DNA of 64,000 bases, from the NCBI GenBank assembly GCA_013397435.1, contig VZRG01000303.1:1-64000 (forward strand). The letters run 5' to 3'. Shown here one piece after another: positions 11,982 to 23,803 of the stretch. The position numbers and the translations under genes are program-made. Each line of letters starts with the position of its first letter. Within the stretch, counting starts at the first letter, position 1. Source of the DNA: Erythrocercus mccallii. Taxonomy: Eukaryota; Chordata; Aves; Passeriformes; Dicruridae. The notes below the pieces were generated by a model. That model saw nothing but the letters and a program-made list of their open reading frames with translations. It was not told the DNA's origin and searched no databases.

Positions 11982-14051
11982 GAAAAATTGGAAGCTGTTT
12001 GAGAATAAAGGCCAACATATTATTCATGCCAAATACTAGCAGAATTCTGGAGTTATTTAGGTGTCTCTTTTGATTCTAGGATTTTGGACAACTAATCATT
12101 TTTGAAGTAGGCATAAGCAAGACGTTGGGAATTAAGTTCTGGGAACTGAAATCTTGTTGAAAATCTGCAGATGTGGAGCATTGTGAACTCCTTGGCTCAC
12201 TTGAAAAGCTCTGCTCACCTTTTGCTGTCAATGGAAATTGGAAACTCCAAGCCCAGTCAGTAAAAGATGCGTTGACATGAAGATTTTGCTTCACATCAGG
12301 AGCATTTTTTAACAGGACTCACCTGGCTTTCCTCACAAGGCTGTTTTCCCCACTCCGCAGCAGGTACAGAAGCCACAAAATGGACTCATTTTGTAAAAAA
12401 GTAAAGCAGATGATACCATGCATTTACAAATAAAAATGCATTAAACAAACCTCAGGTGCTAAAGCCTTCAATCCACAGCAGCAGCCCAGATCTTGTCCAG
12501 GATCCCTAGCACACCTGTGGCTCTCAGGTTCACCAGCACTTCCCTCTGCAAAGCCACTGCCTGCTCCTGTAAGTAGAGCAAAAGCCATGCCAAGGATAAC
12601 ATCCTTTGCTAAACAGCTGCCAAAATATTCAGCTCATTGCAAAATACAGTCCCTGACAATTTAAACATGTTGTTGCTGGAGTTACTGAAGTGCTGTGCTA
12701 CCCACAGCACTTACTGACAGTGACATGCATGTGGTGCAGGAGAGAAAGGAGGCAATGGTGTAGGGCAAGGATACAGGATGTATTTTCTTATCATGACTAG
12801 GAGGGGAAGCTGCTCTTTTAGCATCAGCAGGGCACTGCAAGGTCAGAACTCCAGGAGCCTGCCATTTGTAACTCTCCAGACTTGTGTTTTTCTACATTTA
12901 TGACAGCATTTCGAAAGAACTCCATTAAATCCCGTAGAAACTGAGCTGCTTTCACCATCTCATACTAACCCACCTTTCCTCAGAGATCTCTATTACTTGT
13001 TTAAGTATGGTCGCTGACATCACCAAAGTCACTTTAGCTACACTGATATGTGTGTTGTCAGTAGTTATACACAAGTTTCCATTCCATAGAAACAACATGC
13101 CTGGATTTTTGATGAAACTCTGAAGCTGTAACTCTGATCAGCAGTCATGATACAGGCCTCTAGTTCACTTCTTTCTTGTGCTATTAGGATGGCAGAAATA
13201 TATATATGTATTTATGTAAGTGATAACCAGGGAGCTTTTCAAGTTCAACAATGATGGTGTTTGCTCATGAGTCTGTTAAATCTCCCTTATTTCCTTTTAG
13301 GAAGTTTTTTTAAGGAGTGTTTCTCTCATATGACATTTAACTTTAAATTTTACAGTCTTTGTGGGAGAGAAAGTGACTTGTGGAGGTAGACATTGCTTAT
13401 GCAAATTGTTCAGTCCCATGAGAAAATGTTTAGTCACTTGTCATTAGTTTCCCTATTAGCCACTGTAGTATATTAATAGTTACTACTTTGGATAAACCTT
13501 TTCAAAAGTAATATTTAACAAAATCCCTTATTTTATACAGCAAAATAATTTGTGAACCACTCATAGAAAATCTACAGACTGACAGGGAAAACATGTGTTC
13601 GTTTTTGTTCTCCTACTGTTAGTCACTACTATGAGACAGCCAAACATGCGCACACAGATAGCGCACAGAATTAATTTCATCAAGAACAAAGAAACACATG
13701 GTGGCAGCGTGAACAATGTTAGGGGCTTTCAATGCTCTGCTGACTGGGATATTCAGTCCCCTGAACTCTTCCACCATTGTTAGTTTTATTCCTACAGATT
13801 CAATAAGATCTGATCCAGCCCCATATACACAGTACATTTACTTCTTGCGTGGCTTGTTTCTATGGCAATACTAAAACAGGAGATTTCTGATTACTCATGC
13901 TTCCTTATTTAGGAAAAAAACCCAGTGTCAGATGCCATAAACTAAATCATTTTAACCCATGCCACTTTAGGAAGTGCATAGCTTTGCGTCTGGTTATGGC
14001 AGTACATCTTGCTGCTGTGATTGCCCAAAGTGACCTCAGCTTTACAGGAAT

Positions 14052-14068
14052 AAAAAAAAAAAAAAAAA
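14052..14068. repeat. A17 homopolymer
   Basis: An uninterrupted run of 17 adenines. No retrocopy body was recognised directly upstream, so it is noted only as a simple repeat. Confidence 0.9.
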
Positions 14069-14441
14069 CGTGGGTTTTTTCAGATGAGGTGGTTTCTCAC
14101 TTTACCCCTCATTTCACTGCTTCCTCTCCTGACAGTCATGGAAAGAACAACATGGCTCCCTCCAGCATCTGTTATAGTGAGAGGTGCACAATGTTTTCAA
14201 AGAGGAATTACTTTCCAAGATCCAAAGGAAAACCACTGTAAAGGGAAAGTGTGGTTCAACACTTGAGTTTCAACTCAGCTGCCTAATTATTCCTTCAGGG
14301 AGCAGAATTTCTTCCAGTTGTAATCACAGTAATTCTGGCCCTTCAAAACAGAAGATTTCCTGAATTCTACACAGTTCAGGGGCCACCTGTAGAGGGTGAG
14401 GAGACCTTGTATAATGGCACATTGCCATTAGCAACCGTTTC

Positions 14442-14466
14442 CACAGAATCATAGAGTCATAGAAGG
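14442..14466 (-). mobile_element. Minimal CR1 3' terminus fragment
   Basis: 'CACAGAATCATAGAGTCATA' is the reverse complement of the CR1 terminal octamer-type repeat. Only about 25 bp remain, so the assignment is tentative. Confidence 0.45.
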
Positions 14467-17400
14467 ATTTGTCAGACTTTTGCTGCTTTCCCTGAGGCTA
14501 TTCAGGAACAGAACTTCCCACGGTGCTGTAGGGGTACAGGGACCATTTTCACACTCAGTTAGGTACTATATGTCTCCTCTGCTGAGTGCCACAGACAGTG
14601 TCTGCTCGTCCATCTGCTTTTGTCCCACAGATACCGCTGTGATCCCATCTCTGGGTGGGTAAAGTTTCCAAGGAAAGAAGATCTTCAGCCTCACTGCTTT
14701 TCACATACTCAACGTATTTCCCTCTGATTATCATCTGGTAGGTCCCAGCAGCTGGGGACTGTCCCCATGCACAGTGGGGCTCATTTTTACACTATAACCA
14801 CCCTCTGACCTGCTTCCAGTCCACTACAACTGCTGGCTAATTTTTCTCTGCTGTTGATGACAAGTATTAGATTAATTAGGGGCTTGCTTCTGTCCCAACT
14901 TATGTAATGACAATCAAATCCAGATATCCTCCTAGCTTCAGGAAAGCAGTCCCCAGCCTTGCAAAAATCTTTCACACTTCATAGACCCAGAGAGATTTAA
15001 CATCACTATTTCAGCAACTTGATTAGCCAGGCTCTCACTGATAAAAAACTTCTTCCATTTAATGAAGACCATCTCAGCTCCTGAAACTTTAAGGTTGAAG
15101 GTGAATCAGAAGACACTGGCTAAGAAGGATTTGTGCACTCTTTTGGAAATTAGGGGTTTGACATACATCCAAGATGGCATCCTAGTCAGAAAAACAGCCT
15201 GATATGTGGTGCATACTTAGGGGCTTCCCTGAAAAGAACCTTAATAGATACCGTTGCATAAGTGCTTGTAAAGAACTTAAGTGTAGCAGCTTTTTTTTTT
15301 CCCAAATGTTGCCAATTTCCTTTAGATTAATACATTTATCACCACTATCTGACTATTTCAGAGTTTGAAAAACTCCCTCCCTGGAGAAAACCATTTTAAA
15401 AAGCTGTACTTGGGTCTGACCTCATAAAGGGGTCCTAACCCCTTAAATTAAATGCACTCTTAAAATTCATTCATTCATTCCAGTGAGAGGGGATATCAGG
15501 GCCATAGAGAGGTTAGAGAAGAGGGATTGCTCTCCAGGGATGCTGGTAGAGTGAGCAAATATGTAGATACAGCTAAAAACCTCATTTTTAATTCTGGAAC
15601 TGGGCTGAGACAATTACCACTTAATGCTGCCCTTCCCTGACGCAAGCAAGATGAGTGAGGACAGGATTGTGCCAGAAAGTCTTGCTTTGGCCCTACTGGA
15701 AATAATGGATTTGGATGGCAACAGAAGCAAATGATTGTGTCCCGTGTAAGCTGGAAATTGCTCTGTTTGAGCCTGCCTTTGAGAACAGAACATAGGTGAC
15801 GACCTTGGGTGAGGTTTTTCAGACTTAACCCCCAACAATTTCTACAAAATATTAAGAGTGACAGCTGATATATCGCTCCTGCTCCACACACACCATGTAA
15901 AACAGGCTATGTGTATCCAACCAAACTATTTAATAGCCCACTAATGCATTTGGGTGTTGTTTTTTTGATGGCTTTGGCAGAGAAACAACCTTCTGTAAAA
16001 GTACCATGAAATGTATCTATCGGACTACCTTGTCAACACAAGTCTCATTCCTTCCCCTTCCCTCCCTGTGCTCTGCTCACCGTGGCTACTGGAAAAGAGG
16101 TGGCAGAGGCACTGTGTGCAATTGAGACCCCGTGGCCTTCAATGTGCCCAGTGGGACACACAGGTGTGTGTGCAGGGCTGCACGCTTGCAGCATGATGGT
16201 GCACTCCAGCTGAAGGGGATAATTTACCTTATTCTTTGGTTTCAGATTAACCTCCATGGGTGCTGGGCAGAGTCACCACCTGTGGGCTGCTCAGTGCTTC
16301 CTGCCATACTGGAGGCACTTGGGTTAGAGGGCCAAAAGTAAATAAACATCCCAAGGAAGCGAGTAAGGAAATGAGCAATAGTAAGAGATTATGGTTTCCT
16401 GAGGGTTTCCTTAGATGTTTCTGGATACCAAATGGTAAGGTTTGGCCAAATGCAACATTTTGTGAGAAATGTGGTTTGGGAGGACAGTTGCTCAAGGGAG
16501 AAGAGGGAGAAAAAAAAGTCTGAAAAGGTTTTATTCAGGTAGAGTGGAAATTTTGCACGAGGGAAAAAACCCCACTTCCTTCAAAAGGTTCTACAAAACA
16601 ACAATATAAGCTAATTGTGACTTTTAGGTGGTGCTATTACTTATCCAGAGACAAATTTGTTTTCTATATATTCTCTAAACAAAGGCTGCTGCTATGTATA
16701 GAATACATTAATTTCAACTCTATCCATTTCTTTTAATGGAAAATATCTGACATACTTTGGGATACTGTAAATAAAAGTCACCATCTAGGAATAATGAAAT
16801 AGTAAAATAGTCAACAGAGAAGCGCCTGCAAGTGAAAATGCTAAGTTTTATATTCAGATAGATGTATATTCATGGATGTTTTAGTGTATGTCCTTGCTAG
16901 AAGACTCAACCACACGCTTGGCTGGTACCGTGGGTCAGATCCAAATGCTGGCAGAAGAGCACCTAAATCAGTTCTGCATTAGAGAGACTAATGTCCCTTT
17001 TATTCCTCCTTTAACTGCACTCACTGATGAAGATGATGCAGAGAATTAATTAGAGCTATGAAGAATGAAAGTGAAAGAGCCATATTCCCTCCTCAGCCAT
17101 GACCTTGTACTGGGCTGACATCAAGGAGGTTGCAGGGTCAAAGGAATACAGGAAAAAGCCTTTGGTAATAAATTCCACTGAGATTATGTCCTGTAACCTA
17201 ACTGCATCTCTTCAATCAGCGATTAGAGATCATGTGTAAAGAGCTCTTTAAAAACTGAAAGTTATTGTTTCTTCCTGGAAGCAGAGTGCAGTTGGAGATG
17301 GATGCGTTTCCCTGAGGCTCTGACCAGGTCACAGTTGTATCTGTACGTGCTTCTCTGTGTATCTCTGCATTTGAAGGAAAAGCTAGGACCCAAGTGTGTT

Positions 17401-19150
17401 GCTCTGACCTTTCCTTTCTCAGGTTGGAATCACCTTCTGTTTTTTCACTTGCTGCAAAGCAGGTTTTGTTAAGAGATAGCCAGCAAACATCCAGTTTTAG
17501 AGATAAGACAAAAGCTCATTTTTAAAACTGTTTTGGTAGGTAAAGACATTTTGTCAGCCCACCCCAGCGCCAGCTGCTACTTCCAGCCCCATTGGTAGAA
17601 CATGGCACAAAACCAAACTGGTCACAAACGTATTGTTAGCCTCATCCAGGATGTCTGTGTTGCTAGGGAATGTGCATGATCCCAACACCTCTCTGCCAAG
17701 GGAAACAAAATTGACTGCAGAGGGACTACAGCAGCAAGTGACTGTTTTTGCAGCAATGGTTCTTGTGCTCATGCTGGCATTGGTATAAAACAAAAACATG
17801 GGAAGTGTCTGAGGGAAGGAAACACATGTCGGGATGTCTACACAGACAACAGCCTCCATATTCTGGGACTGATAAATCCCCAGACCTTACATGGACCTCA
17901 TGATGAACTTCTCTGTTTTTACAAGTTCTGTTTCTGGGCATTCAATACCTGAAGGCTGTGAGAGACCATATTCATCAGACCAGGCTGTTTTGGTTTATGA
18001 AATCACAGGTGTGCAGGGTTCAGGGTGAGCCATGCTGCCCACACAGTTCGGTGATGATGGACATGGAAGCACCTGGCCATAGCTGAGACCAAATACATCA
18101 TCTCACCTATGGTGCCGGGAGCCTCAAGCAGGAGAGACAGGGCAGTCAGCACTGACCTGCAGCTAAATCTCCAGACCACAGGCCCACTGAGTCAGCAGAT
18201 CTCCTCATGGGCATTTACACTGGATGTGCTCATAGGTAAAGTGATTTTAAGCTTGACTCTGTCTCTTGGCTCTGCAGCCTCCCTTCTGTACAATGAAGAT
18301 TACAAGTCCTGAAATACGTAGGCACGTGCTGATAGCAAAATCATCCACCAGGACCTCAAACACTGCTGTGAGGAGTCCCAGAGAAGGTGATACAAAAATA
18401 GCATATCTTTTGATCTTCAAACTCAGTTAAATGCAGTCTGCAGATGCACTAAGATCCTCTAATTGTTCTGTGGGCACAGAAACAGGTTTTTTGCCACAAA
18501 GCAACTGAATTAGGACAAAATTCAGGTGTTTTTAGATTAAACAAAAAAAAAAATTCCTTTTGCGTTTTTGGTTTTGAGTGGTAGATTTTTAAGGGGCTAA
18601 CCACTCTGCATCACCTGAGAACATTTGTATTTGGGATTCCTCTCTGCTCCCCAAGGGACATGTATGACCTCCTGAGTGTACTTGGCCTCCAGGCCCAGCT
18701 TCATAGGTGTAGCATCATCTCATCAGCAGCATGGCACTGTCACTGCTCTTCTGCCATGAAAGATTTAGCTGCCATGAGCCCTACTCTGCACCCTTCAGAG
18801 CAGAGGGTCCAAGCCCACTCAGTGGTGGTGAATGCCTCTGCACCTCAACTTCAGCCCTAAACTGCTCCTGAAGAACGGGGTGGTCTCTTTTTCCAGCAGT
18901 GGGAAGGGTTGGAGATTCCATGGGCATCCCTCATGGCATTTCCAGGCCACTCTTTCTGTCAATTAGTTGGGACAGCAGAGCTGCTGTACCAGTTCTGCAT
19001 AGGGTCTGTGCATCCCTAAGGACATGGGGTCCCTTAAACTATGCAGCAGAAGAGGTCCCATAAACACTGGAGAAGAAGCTGAATCTCAGCCCCGCTCCTT
19101 CATACAGAGCTGTTCAGAAGGGGATGGCAGAGTTTCCTGTGACATGCATA

Positions 19151-19186
19151 ATCATAGAACAGCTTAGGCTGGGAGGGACTTTCCCC
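19151..19186 (-). mobile_element. CR1 3' tail fragment
   Basis: 'AATCATAGAACAGCTTAGGC' followed by 'TGGGAGGGACTTT' matches the reverse complement of the CR1 3' end. The copy breaks off into a CCCCCC/TTTT run. Confidence 0.7.
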
Positions 19187-19539
19187 CCCATTTTAAATTT
19201 TGTCTTCATGTAAATGATGTGCCCTAACATAACTCTTGGGGGAAATACCAGGTGTCATTACAAGGGCAGGAAGAGTTTGCACTATTTCTCTTTTTCTCCA
19301 AGCCTGAATTGATAGCCACCCTTACAAAAATAGGAAAAAACATCCTACACAGAGATCACCTCCCCTCAGCATTTACGGCTACATGACAGAGCTGAACAGC
19401 ACAAACCACTAGACTCCATGTGGGCAGGACATGACTAACAGTCCATCTGTGGAGCAAAGAACTAAAGATAGGCCTGACAGCTTCCCTGGCTAGCTCAGTT
19501 TTCGAGAGCAGGTGGGACGCTTCTGCCGCGGGGAGTGAT

Positions 19540-20400
19540 TTTGGGGAGCCTGTGGAAATCAGCACCTCCCTCTGCAGAGCCGGCTCTTGGCGCTCTGCCC
19601 CTCCGGCGGGTCCGACCGGCCCCAGAGCCGAGCCCTGAAGAATCAGCCGGCCAAGAGGGGCGATGCTGGAGAGGCTTCCCAGCCCCAGCGCCGTCCGACG
19701 GGCGCTCCAGGACCGGCGGCTGGAAGCACGGGGCTGGGCTGGGCTGCGCTTCCCTGGGAACCGCCGGGAGCCGCAGCTTAACCTGGCACCGAAGGGAGAG
19801 GGAAAAGAGAGAAGAGAGAAGAGTATAATCTAGAAATAATAAGTAAATAAAATCAACAACAAAGTAACAATAATAATAGTAGTAGTAACTGGATGCAGGC
19901 GCGGCTTGGTGCAGTCGATCCCCAGCGCCTGGCAGCCGCCGGGGAAGGATGCTGCCAGCGGGGCAGGGAAGGGCACTGTCCCGGGGCTCCGGTGCCGTGC
20001 CCGGAGCGTTCCCGTGGCACCTCCCGCGCGGGGCGGAGCGCGGAGGGGCGGGCGGACAAAGCCGGGCTGTCAGCGGGGCGGGCGGGAGAAAGGAAAAGAG
20101 GCGGCTGCTGCCGGCGGGAAGCGGAGCAGGTGAGGCGAGAGCCGGGGCTGTGCCACGCTGGCACCGGGAGCGGCCGGGCGGGAGCGGCCCCGCGCCTGGG
20201 GCCGTGGCGGGGCGGGGGCGGCTTCGTGCGCCCCGGGCGAGCGCCGCGCCCCGCGGAGTCGGGACGGGCGCGATCCCTTCACCCGTGGGCAGCGCGGGGC
20301 GGAGGGCGCTGAGGGCCAGCGCTCTGATTCACCCGCTGCCTGTGGGGCCGAAAGTACTTTGGGAAAGGAGAGAAGAGCTTACTGCTCCCCGGCCTTAAAA
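19540..20400 (+). promoter_or_regulatory. Upstream CpG island, candidate MAPRE2 promoter
   Basis: Very high GC and CpG density peaks at about 19,900-20,330, with several GC boxes (for example GGGGCGGGCGG near 20,045 and GGCGGGGCGGGGG near 20,206). Such islands almost always mark a transcription start in birds. It lies about 40 kb 5' of the MAPRE2 first coding exon on the same side. From memory, human MAPRE2 also has transcripts starting tens of kb upstream of the exon carrying the MPGPTQ start, so an alternative MAPRE2 promoter is the leading explanation. A separate lncRNA, including a divergent one on the minus strand, is the main alternative. No TATA box is evident. Confidence 0.75.
19893..20129 (+). 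other. Putative first exon in upstream CpG island
   Basis: The junction AGCAG|GTGAGG at 20129/20130 is a good donor match inside the CpG island, as expected for a first exon. The true transcription start is unknown; the left coordinate here is only an ATG (19893) whose frame stays open to the donor (79 codons, ending in phase 0). Other frames are also open because the region is GC-rich, so coding is not implied and a 5' UTR exon is more likely. Spliced to the candidate exon at 46839, this phase would read through in the frame compatible with MAPRE2 exon 2. Confidence 0.35.
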
Positions 20401-20410
20401 AAAAAAAAAA
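20397..20410. repeat. A14 homopolymer
   Basis: A run of 14 adenines at the downstream edge of the CpG island. Confidence 0.9.
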
Positions 20411-22464
20411 TAAGGAAGCGGAATTCAGCGCTGTGACGGTGCTAAAACAATCTCCTGAGTCGAACCGAGTCCGCTATCCAGTGGCAGTGAAGCCGGAAAA
20501 ATCCCGGGAGTATTATGCTGAGTTGCATCACTTAGAGAGTAATTAGTATTTAGCGGGCTGAAGGACCGGGAAACGTGTTTGTGTGTTTGTTTTGTTGCTG
20601 TGAATAGTTGGGAAGCTGAAGAGTTGTTGGCTGGCTCTGTGGTGCGCTGTGTTCATGAATTTAAAATCCTTTTCTATAGAACCAGTTTGCATGTCCCTGC
20701 TGAGCTGCAAGCATCCAAAACAGCTTCTGGTAACGGAGCTTTCCTTCAGTGTGATGTATGGTAGGAAAGCTTTGTGAGAAATAAATCCCATTCCAGGGAA
20801 AGCACTTAAAAGCCTGATGATTCAGCATGCTGCATCCACTGACCAAGGGTGACAGCTCCTGCGAGGAAGGATGCAGCACTATGGGCAGATGTAAACATTA
20901 CAAGCTTCTCATGCAATGGTGGCACAAGTGAATGAGGTTGTGCAAAAAAAATCAAGCCACTCACACAAATTACTACCAGTTTTTAATTTTAAACGTCTTC
21001 TTTTGATAATTCAAATGAACAACCCTCTGCTGTTTTCTGTGGTGAGTTATAGTCCTTTTTATACTTGCATCCCAAAGAGATAGCTGCTTTTTATCTGTGG
21101 CTCCAAACTGTGTAGCAAATGAATTGAGGCTGATAACTCATAGCTCATAACTTAATGTAGCAATAAATCTAAAGCTGTAAAGAAAGTGAAAACTTTTTAC
21201 AAGAACACTGTGACAATTTTGCTATGTTTTAAGAGAAGATAAACACTGAGAATGAGATGACATTTGAGAAGTGGAATAGCAGAATAGTATTTCAAACAAA
21301 GCCTCGTGCAGCTCAAAGGTTATTTTGGTACATTGCACTTGCTGTTCAAAAGACAATTTCTTTTAAAAGTCAAATGAACCATGTAAAGGCTTCTACAGGA
21401 ATATTATTGCAGAGTGAATCTAGTCAGGCTTCTGACTGCTTCAGTGAAAAGCTAAGTATTTAGAAGTATCATCTTGAGAGCATGTTGAGGTATTTATTAT
21501 TCACCAGCTGTATGAGCAGCTGTACACACTGTCATGTCAGGATGTCCAGGTCAGGAGCTGAATGCTCTCCAAATCCTTGGCATACACACACTTACTCTAT
21601 GTCTTTTCTCTGAGGTACAGGAATCCCTGCTTTAATCCTTGTTTATGTCTTTACTCATACAACTGGATGTGCAGGGTGGGCCTTTACCCAATGAGTGAGA
21701 AAATACAAAGAGCACAAACTGTCTTTGTCTCACACAGAGTTTGTCAGCAACCACTGCTGCAATTGAATCGCTTTTTGTTAGTGAAGCCCTTGTGGTGAAA
21801 ATCATCCTCAAAGTTGAGGACACGAGGGTTTATGACCTCTTAACTCACCTGCTGCCTTAACCTGTGGGTGAAGGTTTGAGTTACAGGAAATTCTCTATCT
21901 TTCCAAAAACACCCAAGATTTGTGGTACTGCTGAAGTAGTTAAGTTTCATACTGTCCCTAGTAGGGAAAGTTGATTGAGATGCTATGAAATCCATTTCGA
22001 TTCAACCAAGGGCTTCAGAAATTATTAGCAATTGATGAATTTCACTTTTCCTCAAGGTAAGTATGGTTTCTTTCAGTCTGCCTCAAACTTAGCCTACAAA
22101 ATCCATGAGCTACTTCAGTTTCCTAAGGAGAAAAGACCAGCTTATTAAGAAAGGAAAAGGTCAGGAACAGCAGTGGGTGGGGCTGTCAATGTCTTGCAGG
22201 TTTGGTGTGTATGAGACACAACATGGAGATATTTCAAGACACACGCCCCATGGAGATATTTCAAAGATAGGAAAGTATGGATATTTTCTGTGACATCACT
22301 TTGTGAGATGTGCTGTGGGAGGAAGGATGGTATAACTTGGCCAATTGTCCTGTCAGTCTGTATCAGAATGCCTGGTGGACAAGTTTAATCATTTGGTGGT
22401 ATCTTCTGCTTATTTAAAACTTTTGGCATTTGGTCGCTTACTAGGTACGTGTTTGGGTACCTGA

Positions 22465-22932
22465 GCTCCTGGAGTTGGTCCAGCAGAGGGAAGATGATTA
22501 AGGGGCTGGAGCATCTCTCTTATGAGGTCAGGCTGAGGGAGCTGGGCCTGTTCAGCCTTGAGAAGAGAGGACTGAGAGGGGACCTCATCAACGTCTACAA
22601 GTATCTCATGGAAGAGTGCCAAGAGGATGGGGCCAGGCTCTTCTTGGTGGTGCCAAGCAATAGGACAAGAGGCAGTGGGCAGAAGGTGATGCCCAGGAAT
22701 GTCCACCTGAACATGAGAAAGAACTTCTTTAATGTGCAGTGACTGAGCACTGGGACGGATTGCCCACATAGGTTGTGGTATCTCCCTCACTGGAGAGACT
22801 GACTCCAAAACTGTCTGGATACAATCCTGTGCAGTGTGTTTTAGGATGACCCTGCTTGAGCAGGAAGGTTGGAGCAGATGGCCACTGTGGTGGTTTTCCA
22901 GCCTTGCCCCTCTGGTAATTCTGTGATTCTTG
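22465..22932 (+). mobile_element. CR1 LINE 3' region, 5'-truncated
   Basis: The sequence follows the CR1 3' consensus in order: 'CCAGCAGAGGGAAGATGATT', 'GGCTGGAGCATCTCTC', 'GGTCAGGCTGAGGGAGCTGG', 'TTCAGCCTTGAGAAGAGAGG', 'GACCTCATCAACGTCTACAA', then a terminal 'ATTCTGTGATTCTTG'. About 470 bp remain. The open frame within it (97 codons) is a remnant of the element, not a host gene. Orientation is the same as MAPRE2. Confidence 0.95.
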
Positions 22933-23430
22933 AAGGTTAAGTCCTCTTATAGTATGCTCCTTCCTCTGAGAAGCAAAAGGGTCTCTTGTGTCATCACTAT
23001 TGCTTCTCAGGCACAAAAAGATTCTTGTCCATAAGGGCAGCAGGCATCACTCACTTGAGAGGACATAAAATCTGTCTCAAGTGCATTGGAAATAACCTAT
23101 GCATTGATGATGCTGACTGGTAGTCTTGGGCTGGGATAGTTATTTCAGCCTTATGATTTTGTTTGTAATGGCCTCTATTAGTTTTAGTCTGATATTCTAA
23201 ATTTAAGGCCCCTCTCTGATGACAGAACTCTCAAATCAGGTTTCTTTCAGCTCTTACAAGTCTAAGTATTCTCAGCTATTTGTCATCTGGCTATCTGGCA
23301 TTTTTCTCTATTATTTTTGAACATTCTTCCAAATGCCAGTGAAACATTAGGAGGAGTTAAAAAACAAATTAGATCCCCTCCACCACACCACACCCACCCT
23401 CCCAAATGGATAACCACAATAATTTATTGT

Positions 23431-23803
23431 TGTAGTTTAACCCCAGTGGGCAATTAAGTACCATGCAGCAGCTAGCTCCCTGCCCCCGCAGGGGATTGGA
23501 AAGAAAAAGTAAGCCTTATTGGCTAAGAACAATTTAAGGTTTGAAACAAAATATTGTAATAATAACAACATACCAGTAATGTTAAATATGCTGTCCTCGC
23601 TGTGCACCCTCCTGGATTCTTGCATGGCTCCTCACTTGCAGAGTAAGAGACACTGAAAAGTCCTTGGCTTAGGGTAAGCACTACTTAGGAACAGCCAACA
23701 CATCCGTGTGTTATCAACATTATTCTCTTACTAAATCCAAAATACAGAGCACAGTACCAGCTACTAAAAAGAAAAAGAACTCCATCCTACCCAAACAGGG
23801 ACA
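23431..23803 (-). mobile_element. Avian endogenous retrovirus solo LTR
   Basis: On the minus strand the segment begins TGTCCCTG and ends GGGGTTAAACTACA, giving TG...CA termini. Internal blocks, including one with 'TAGTAGCTGGTACTG' and one with 'TGTTGATAACACACGG', match an LTR family common in birds that I believe is ERVL-like; the family name is not certain. At about 373 bp it looks shorter than intact copies I recall and seems to lack the central promoter part containing the TATA box. No internal retroviral genes flank it, so it is a solo LTR. No clear target-site duplication was seen, consistent with age. Confidence 0.85.

Larger units (their letters stand above)
12000..19500. other. Gene-poor segment, no gene recognised
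   Basis: No supported gene. Small CR1 tail fragments are listed separately. The stretch around 16,960-17,250 is unique, low in repeats and could be a conserved non-coding element, but this cannot be tested without alignment. Confidence 0.5.

Noticed and set aside
14052..14068. Poly-A run as a sign of a processed pseudogene
   Set aside because: No recognisable coding remnant or target-site duplication flanks it. The same holds for 48061-48077.
1..19500. DTNA 3' exons expected from human synteny
   Set aside because: No peptide resembling dystrobrevin was recognised in any frame, so the gene probably ends outside the window or only unrecognisable UTR is present.
22449..22742. 97-codon open frame
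   Set aside because: It is the 3' part of a CR1 LINE, not a host gene.
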